DNA of 64,000 nucleotides, taken from positions 44,628-108,627 of the forward strand of contig JBDLJB010000007.1 of the NCBI GenBank assembly GCA_039714555.1, in the 5' to 3' direction. Below the pieces are notes generated by a model, which saw only the letters and a list, made by a program, of their open reading frames with translations, ran no database searches and was not told the DNA's origin. The translations under genes were made by a program, and so were the position numbers. Shown piece after piece: positions 59,418 to 64,000 of this stretch (the first letter of the stretch is position 1; each line of letters opens with the position of its first letter). Source of the DNA: Namhaeicola sp039714555. GTDB taxonomy: Bacteria; Bacteroidota; Bacteroidia; Flavobacteriales; Flavobacteriaceae.

Positions 59418-59993
59418 TTAGGAATTATGGTTTAACGATTCAAATATATTTTTAGTAACTTCTTCAATACTTCCTAAACCATTAAATGATAAAAATTCAA
59501 GTTTTGAATTCATATAATCAATAGCCGGCTGTGTATGCTCTTCAAACACGTCAATTCTTTTTTGATGAATTAGAAGGTCCTTATCATCAGCTCTATTTGA
59601 TGTTTCAGCCCTGTGTTGGGCTCTTTTTAAAAGTTCATCATGTGGCACATCAATACTAATTACTTTTGATATTTTTAAACCTTTTAAGCTGGTTAATTCA
59701 ATTAAGTCCTTAACTTGAGATGTTGTTCTAGGATAGCCGTCAAGGATAATGCCTTTTTCTTCAAGGTTTTCATCAATTATTTTTTCAAACAAATCTTTCA
59801 TAATTGAATCAGGGACCAAATCTCCTTTTTCCTCATATACAGACATTATTTTACCAATTACTGTTTTATTTTCTTTCTCAAGTCGACATCTGTCTCCTGT
59901 TGAAATATGATGATAGCCTACTTGCTCTTTTATAATTTCACATTGCGTTCCTTTTCCAGAATATGGAGGTCCTGTAATTATTAATATTTCCAT
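59418..59993 (-). CDS. Adenylate-kinase-like nucleoside monophosphate kinase, intact copy
   Basis: 191 residues. Short-type (no large LID) adenylate/UMP-CMP kinase fold. P-loop GPPYSGKGTQ (8-17), NMP-binding STGDRCR (31-37), LDGYPRT (84-90), R124, R128, R134 with DD136-137 in SNRADD, and R146 are all kept. It transfers phosphate between ATP and a nucleoside monophosphate. Its paralogue at 60107 lacks several of these residues. Whether this is the main cellular Adk is unknown, since another adk may exist elsewhere. Confidence 0.85.
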   Translation of the reverse strand: MEILIITGPPYSGKGTQCEIIKEQVGYHHISTGDRCRLEKENKTVIGKIMSVYEEKGDLVPDSIMKDLFEKIIDENLEEKGIILDGYPRTTSQVKDLIELTSLKGLKISKVISIDVPHDELLKRAQHRAETSNRADDKDLLIHQKRIDVFEEHTQPAIDYMNSKLEFLSFNGLGSIEEVTKNIFESLNHNS

Positions 59994-60075
59994 TTTTAAA
60001 TATAGTTATAAAGCCGGCAATTACACACCATTTAAAGTGTCATTATTTACTGGCCATAATTTTATTAATATTTTT

Positions 60076-60117
60076 TTAAAAAACGTTTGGAGTAATCCCC
60101 AACCATTTAAAATAAGT
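60076..60117 (-). pseudogene. Remnant 3' end of a second SLC13 transporter gene
   Basis: Fourteen codons reading T-Y-F-K-W-L-G-I-T-P-N-V-F-stop. The intact SLC13 gene ends T-Y-F-K-W-L-G-I-T-P-N-G-L-F-stop at an exact 650-bp offset (30 of 34 bases match over 60084-60117). All four differences there are third-position synonymous changes, so the copy diverged while still coding. The upstream ~520 codons are gone. The stop codon of the second kinase gene lies inside the remnant in another frame. Confidence 0.8.
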
Positions 60118-60700
60118 TTTTAGAAGAAATTGCCTCTTTAATACCGCTTTCAATATTTTTAGCCACTTCCTTAATTTCTCCAACTCCATTAATAGTTAAT
60201 ACATTATATATATATTTCATGTATTGTAAAGCTGGTTTAGTATATTTCTCAAATTCATCAATTTTGTCCAAACGGTTATAAAAATCTATATTATATTTCT
60301 TATTAGATATTTTATCTCTTTTAATGCCTCTATCAATTATCTCCTCTTTTGGAACATCTATATTAATAACATTACTAATTCTATGTTTTTTAAATTTCAC
60401 CAATTCAATCAAATCTTTTACTTGATCAATAGTTCTTGGGAAACCATCAAGAATAATTCCATTTTCTGAATTATTTTCTTCAATAATCTTACTAAAAAGG
60501 GTTTTCATTAATGAATCAGGAACTAACATTCCTTTTCCTTCATAATATGATATCATTAAGCCAATTTCTGTCTTATTCTCTTTTTCAAACCTGCATCTTT
60601 CACCAATAGAAATATGCTTATAATTCATTTCTTTACTCAATATTTCACTTTGAGTTCCTTTTCCTGAACAGGGAGGCCCTGTTACAATAAGTATTTTCAT
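60107..60700 (-). CDS. Adenylate-kinase paralogue, degenerate catalytic residues
   Basis: 197 residues, aligning without gaps to the kinase at 59418 through residue ~190. The P-loop GPPCSGKGTQ and LDGFPRT are kept. Changes from the intact copy are T32I, D34E, R134K, D136Y, D137N and R146K, so two catalytic arginines and the conserved DD pair are lost. The last residues (KNLF) come from remnant SLC13 sequence read in another frame. It may be inactive, altered in substrate, or regulatory. It starts 22 bases after the SLC13 stop. Confidence 0.8.
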   Translation of the reverse strand: MKILIVTGPPCSGKGTQSEILSKEMNYKHISIGERCRFEKENKTEIGLMISYYEGKGMLVPDSLMKTLFSKIIEENNSENGIILDGFPRTIDQVKDLIELVKFKKHRISNVINIDVPKEEIIDRGIKRDKISNKKYNIDFYNRLDKIDEFEKYTKPALQYMKYIYNVLTINGVGEIKEVAKNIESGIKEAISSKNLF

Positions 60701-60722
60701 TTATTTTATTTAATAAAAATTA

Positions 60723-62321
60723 TCAGAACAATCCGTTTGGTGTTATCCCTAACCATTTAAAATATGTCATTGCCATTATCAAAGATGTTCCCCAGGCAAT
60801 GGTTTGCATGATAATACCATACTTAAAAGTATCTGACCAACTATAATGATTGGTTGAATAAAGTAGTAAAGATGGTTTACTGTTAAACGGCAAAACATAA
60901 ACATGTTCTATCAACAAAGCAACAGGAAATGCCAGACTCATGATCGAAAAATCAAAACGCATTGCTACTCCAATTGCAATTGGAACAAATATCATAGTTC
61001 GCATTGTTTTAGATTGCATAAATAATGCGCTATAAATCATTACTCCGGTAAGTATTAAATACAATAACCAAAATGGTGTTCCTGTACCAAAGCCCATCGA
61101 ATCAAAAAAAGCATTAACTGAAATATTTGGTAAATCGGTTACTTTAAATCCGGCTCCTAAAGTATATGCACCAGCTGAGAATAAAAGTAAATGCCAGGGT
61201 ATATCTACATCATTCCATTTTACAATTCCTATTCTTGGTAATAAAGCGATGATAGCACCAACAAAAGCAACAGCTGTAGGACTTATACCATGCCATTTAT
61301 CTGTAACCCATAAAATCAATATAAATGAAAATATCATTACGGATTTTATTTCACTTATTGATACTTTGCCCATACTTTTTAATTCTTTTTCCAAGCTCTC
61401 CATTCCACCCGGAATACTAGGTAATCTTTCTTCTTTCTTTAAAGGAAAGATCATTCTAGTTCCAACTATCCAAGCTATTAGCATTAAGCCTAATGCTACC
61501 GGAAATGCGGCAATCATCCATTGTGAAAAGAAAATATCAGATCCTATTGCACCGGCAATCAATGATACTGCCAATAAATTTGCCCCTGAACCTGTCATAA
61601 ACGATGCTGCACCCATATTAATTTGAAATAAATTTTGGAGAATTAAATTTCTTCCAAAATTATTTTGATTTCCTTTTGATGCTCCATATACTGCAGCTAC
61701 TACCATCATAATTGGTAATAAAATTGCTGCTTTTGCAGTTGTTGCTGAAATAAATAATGACAAAATAATATTGATAACCATAAAACTCAACATCACAGAA
61801 GACGCATTTTTACCAAATTTTAAAATAAACCACAATGCAAATCGTTTGGCAACACCTGTTGCAACTAACATACTTGCTAAAATGAACGAAAGTATATTCA
61901 GCCACATTACCTTATGACCTAATTGTGCATAAGCAACATCCTCCGGTAGCACCTTGGTTAATACAAGCGCAATAATCAGTATCAATGAAGTTAAGTAATT
62001 TGGAATTGCTTCAGTGATCCATAATATCAATGCTCCAACAAATATGGCAAGCATTGCTTTATTTGAATAAATAAATTGTTCAAGTCCAATATTATCATAA
62101 TTTGCTCTGGCACCTTTACTTAATGAATCAACATCAAAGTTTTGTAAAAATGGTATATCAGCATAAAACATAATCAATAAAAATGAAATTATAGCCAAAG
62201 GGGCGCCTATTATCATTAATATTCCTTCAAATCTGGATTTATCTCTTACCGGAAGTTTTTCCATCCGGTAATTATTCATGTCCAGTACATCAAATTTTTC
62301 TTTTATTACTTCTTCTGCCAT
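60723..62321 (-). CDS. SLC13/DASS-family anion transporter
   Basis: 532 residues with about 11-13 helices. The family (Na+-coupled carriers of dicarboxylates, sulfate or phosphate) is supported by LILWITEAIPNYLTSLILII, FILASMLVATGVAKRFALWF, GSGANLLAVSLIAGAI (the conserved SNxxxT-like loop appears altered) and FNSKPSLLLYSTNHYSW. The second half has LLFSAGAYTLGAGFKVTDL. The substrate is unknown. It is followed by two kinase paralogues and preceded by CYTH genes. Confidence 0.85.
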   Translation of the reverse strand: MAEEVIKEKFDVLDMNNYRMEKLPVRDKSRFEGILMIIGAPLAIISFLLIMFYADIPFLQNFDVDSLSKGARANYDNIGLEQFIYSNKAMLAIFVGALILWITEAIPNYLTSLILIIALVLTKVLPEDVAYAQLGHKVMWLNILSFILASMLVATGVAKRFALWFILKFGKNASSVMLSFMVINIILSLFISATTAKAAILLPIMMVVAAVYGASKGNQNNFGRNLILQNLFQINMGAASFMTGSGANLLAVSLIAGAIGSDIFFSQWMIAAFPVALGLMLIAWIVGTRMIFPLKKEERLPSIPGGMESLEKELKSMGKVSISEIKSVMIFSFILILWVTDKWHGISPTAVAFVGAIIALLPRIGIVKWNDVDIPWHLLLFSAGAYTLGAGFKVTDLPNISVNAFFDSMGFGTGTPFWLLYLILTGVMIYSALFMQSKTMRTMIFVPIAIGVAMRFDFSIMSLAFPVALLIEHVYVLPFNSKPSLLLYSTNHYSWSDTFKYGIIMQTIAWGTSLIMAMTYFKWLGITPNGLF

Positions 62322-62423
62322 TATTACTCAGTTTAATTAGTTTTTTTAATTTTTTATACTAAGATCAATAAAATATTAACCCACACCCTCCCCGATTAAT
62401 TTAAGGATGCAGGTTTTAAAATT

Positions 62424-62894
62424 CTACCAGTTCTTATATGGATTTTTCATTAACATGGAGTTATAATATTTTACCTCACCGGTAACTTCTTCTCCTAACC
62501 ATTCTGGTTTAGAGAATTCAGTATCTTCACTTGGTAATTCAATTTCAGCTACAGTTAAGCCTTCATTTTCTCCATAAAATTCATCAACTTCAAAAATAAG
62601 ATCACCTTCAGCTTTAACAATATAACGAGTTTTATCGATAACACCAGGTTCGCAAATAGCCATAAGGTCTTTAGCATCTTCAACGCTTATTTCATTTTCC
62701 CATTCATATCTTGAAGCACCACTTTTATTTCCAATTCCTTTTATTGTAAGAAACCCTTTATCTCCTTTAATTCGAACACGTACTGTTCTTTCCGGTACTG
62801 TAGAAAGGAATCCTTGTACAATTTTTGTTTCTTTGGATATGTGTTTTTTGTAATCTCCTTTAACTCTAAATTTTCTTTCTATTTCTTGTGCCAT
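62424..62894 (-). CDS. CYTH-domain protein (triphosphatase-type)
   Basis: 156 residues, the simple CYTH size. The signature EIERKF (4-9) with the following charged strands (TVRVRIKGDKGFLTIK, YEWENEIS, KTRYIVKAEGDLIFEVDEF, GLTVAEIELP) fits the triphosphate-tunnel fold. Short bacterial members often are inorganic triphosphatases or class-IV adenylate cyclases. Conserved acidic and basic strand residues are present. It lies 6 bases from the next gene and 102 bases from SLC13. Confidence 0.9.
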   Translation of the reverse strand: MAQEIERKFRVKGDYKKHISKETKIVQGFLSTVPERTVRVRIKGDKGFLTIKGIGNKSGASRYEWENEISVEDAKDLMAICEPGVIDKTRYIVKAEGDLIFEVDEFYGENEGLTVAEIELPSEDTEFSKPEWLGEEVTGEVKYYNSMLMKNPYKNW

Positions 62895-62900
62895 AATCTT

Positions 62901-63542
62901 TTAGTTTGCTAATGGTTTATTTATCCAACCAATAATTCTTTTAATTGTTTGTAAATAATTGATATTTTCAACACCGGTTAATTTACAATCTTCCATTGTT
63001 TTTAAAATGTCTGCAACTTCTGTTGATTCAGAATTGATAGTTACAACTTTTGCTCCGTTTATCAATACATTACCAACTTCACAAATTGTATCATTAACCA
63101 TGTATCCAAAACGTTGTTTGTGTACTTTTACACCCTGAAGATCAGCATGAGCATCAATCATTGCTAAAAACTCATCTAAAGTATAAGTATCTTGAGTTAA
63201 TTCTGGCATTTCAACCTGAAACGCAGGAAATACATCATTTATTAATACTTCTTTAGCGATTGGAAATTCGCCTTTCATTAAAGGATTCCATTGTTCTAAA
63301 CCATCTACAGTTTGTACATAGGTTTTAATATCCATTTTTCCATCACGGATCTTCGTGTTATTCTTATCATTTGTTCTAGACATGATATATATCTCATCAG
63401 ATTCTCTTTCCCAAACTTTTTTAGGTACAGGACCTGACAAACGAGCCATTAATTTAGCTGCTTCGTCAAAATTTTGTCCAAATGTTCTAAACTCAAATCT
63501 CGGTTTTGAGATCTCTCCAATTTTCATTTCTGGTTTTGCCAT
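62901..63542 (-). CDS. Hypothetical protein, possibly CYTH-like
   Basis: 213 residues from the ATG at 63542. FEFRTFGQNFDEAAKLMARL, EIYIMSRTNDKNNTKIRDGK, DIKTYVQTVDGLEQWNPLMK and QRFGYMVNDTICEVGNVLIN have the alternating charged beta strands of a tunnel fold, and NYLQTIKRIIGW resembles a CYTH end. But EXEXK is lacking, so the CYTH link is only a suspicion. An upstream extension (to 63617) would overlap the neighbouring gene. Its stop is 6 bases from the CYTH start. Confidence 0.6.
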   Translation of the reverse strand: MAKPEMKIGEISKPRFEFRTFGQNFDEAAKLMARLSGPVPKKVWERESDEIYIMSRTNDKNNTKIRDGKMDIKTYVQTVDGLEQWNPLMKGEFPIAKEVLINDVFPAFQVEMPELTQDTYTLDEFLAMIDAHADLQGVKVHKQRFGYMVNDTICEVGNVLINGAKVVTINSESTEVADILKTMEDCKLTGVENINYLQTIKRIIGWINKPLAN

Positions 63543-63573
63543 AATTGTTAAATTTAAATTATATTTAGTATTT

Positions 63574-64000
63574 TTATTGTGGTTTTTTATAGATATATAA
63601 TTTCTCTTCTGCGTCACTTACCACATATATCTTATCTTTTGATATTGCTATTCCTTCAGCTTGTGTAACTCTGATTGAATAGCTTTCAATTAAATCTCCC
63701 TTAAGGGTACATTTATTCAATGTTTTGTTTTTATCACTTACTATCCATAAATTATTCGTTGAATTTTCGTGAAATATTCCTGAATAATCAGAAGCAAAAT
63801 TTAAATCGTATTCTGCTATTATGGAAAAATCTGATCTTAGCTTGATTAGTTTTCCGGGATTTTTTTCATTCAATATAAATATAGCGTTAAGGTTTTTGGC
63901 ATAAGCTACACCTTCAATCCCGCTATTATCATCATTGTTTTCGTAATTGATCGTATGTTTTAAAGTATGACCGGTATTCATATCATACTCTACTATTTGT
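63574..64000 (-). CDS. SdiA-regulated-type propeller protein, 5' partial
   Basis: 142 codons, open through the window edge (Q-I-V-E-Y-D before the first internal Met at 63981), so the start is outside. GIEGVAYAKNLNAIFILNEK, DYSGIFHENSTNNLWIVSDK and VTQAEGIAISKDKIYVVSDA are blades of the SdiA-regulated/esterase-like propeller, usually exported. Its place at the head of the CYTH-SLC13 cluster is suggestive only. Confidence 0.75.
   Translation of the reverse strand, partial: QIVEYDMNTGHTLKHTINYENNDDNSGIEGVAYAKNLNAIFILNEKNPGKLIKLRSDFSIIAEYDLNFASDYSGIFHENSTNNLWIVSDKNKTLNKCTLKGDLIESYSIRVTQAEGIAISKDKIYVVSDAEEKLYIYKKPQ

Overview
This window is AT-rich chromosomal DNA (roughly one third G+C by eye). 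It comes from a member of the Bacteroidota, most likely a Flavobacteriia/Flavobacteriaceae species. The evidence is the gene set: BshC, DUF4295 next to L33 and L28, type-B L31, monomeric isocitrate dehydrogenase, DUF4252, DUF6095 and Bacteroidota-style lipoproteins ending in SC. The promoters also fit, with many genes preceded by TTG, a 17-21 bp gap and TAnnTTTG, the promoter of this phylum. I see no rRNA, tRNA, insertion sequence, prophage or CRISPR array. Most of the window is ordinary core genome.

Layout. 0-2.4 kb: the end of a PAP2 phosphatase, rplS with a structured leader, then about 1.4 kb without protein genes that looks like two consecutive noncoding transcription units. 2.4-12 kb: icd, a small membrane protein, an ATP-grasp enzyme, DinB-like, LysE-like, flippase and MATE genes, a low-complexity secreted protein and MscS. 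12-30 kb: housekeeping and metabolism (LhgO, UMF1-type MFS, MsrB, YidC, RlmH, NadC, Pcm, hydroxyacyl-CoA dehydrogenase, NAD(P)HX repair, AccA, LptF/G, Tgt, YchF). 30-36 kb: exported proteins (ChaN-like, M28 and M1 peptidases, PD40 beta-propeller). 36-37.5 kb: two tandem Cro/C1-type regulators with a DUF2975 membrane protein and paired palindromic operators. 37.6-46.5 kb: DUF4252 and DUF481 proteins, a twin small-RNA-like repeat, MlaE/MlaF, SLC12-like and DUF389 membrane proteins, ManC, SprT-like. 46.5-57.8 kb: SDR, two lipoproteins, L31, an MltR-like protein, Nudix, BshC, then the core cluster rimO-ftsY-DUF4295-rpmG-rpmB-cinA. 57.9-64 kb: a minus-strand cluster of an unknown membrane protein, two adenylate-kinase paralogues, an SLC13 transporter, a CYTH protein, a possible CYTH-like protein and a truncated SdiA-regulated-type propeller.

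Five points stand out. (1) Two noncoding units lie between rplS and icd, one carrying two tandem-repeat families. (2) A duplicated ~102-nt RNA-like element at 39 kb keeps its terminator stem. (3) Two identically built operators, each a pair of TATYG-N5-CAATA palindromes 21 bp apart, overlap the -33 boxes of an HTH gene and of the M1 peptidase gene. (4) A 14-codon remnant of a second SLC13 gene lies between the two adenylate-kinase paralogues, showing that a transporter-kinase pair was duplicated and then partly deleted; one kinase copy has lost conserved catalytic residues. (5) The tRNA-guanine transglycosylase lacks the usual zinc cysteines.

All functions are inferred by reading the sequence; no database search was run.
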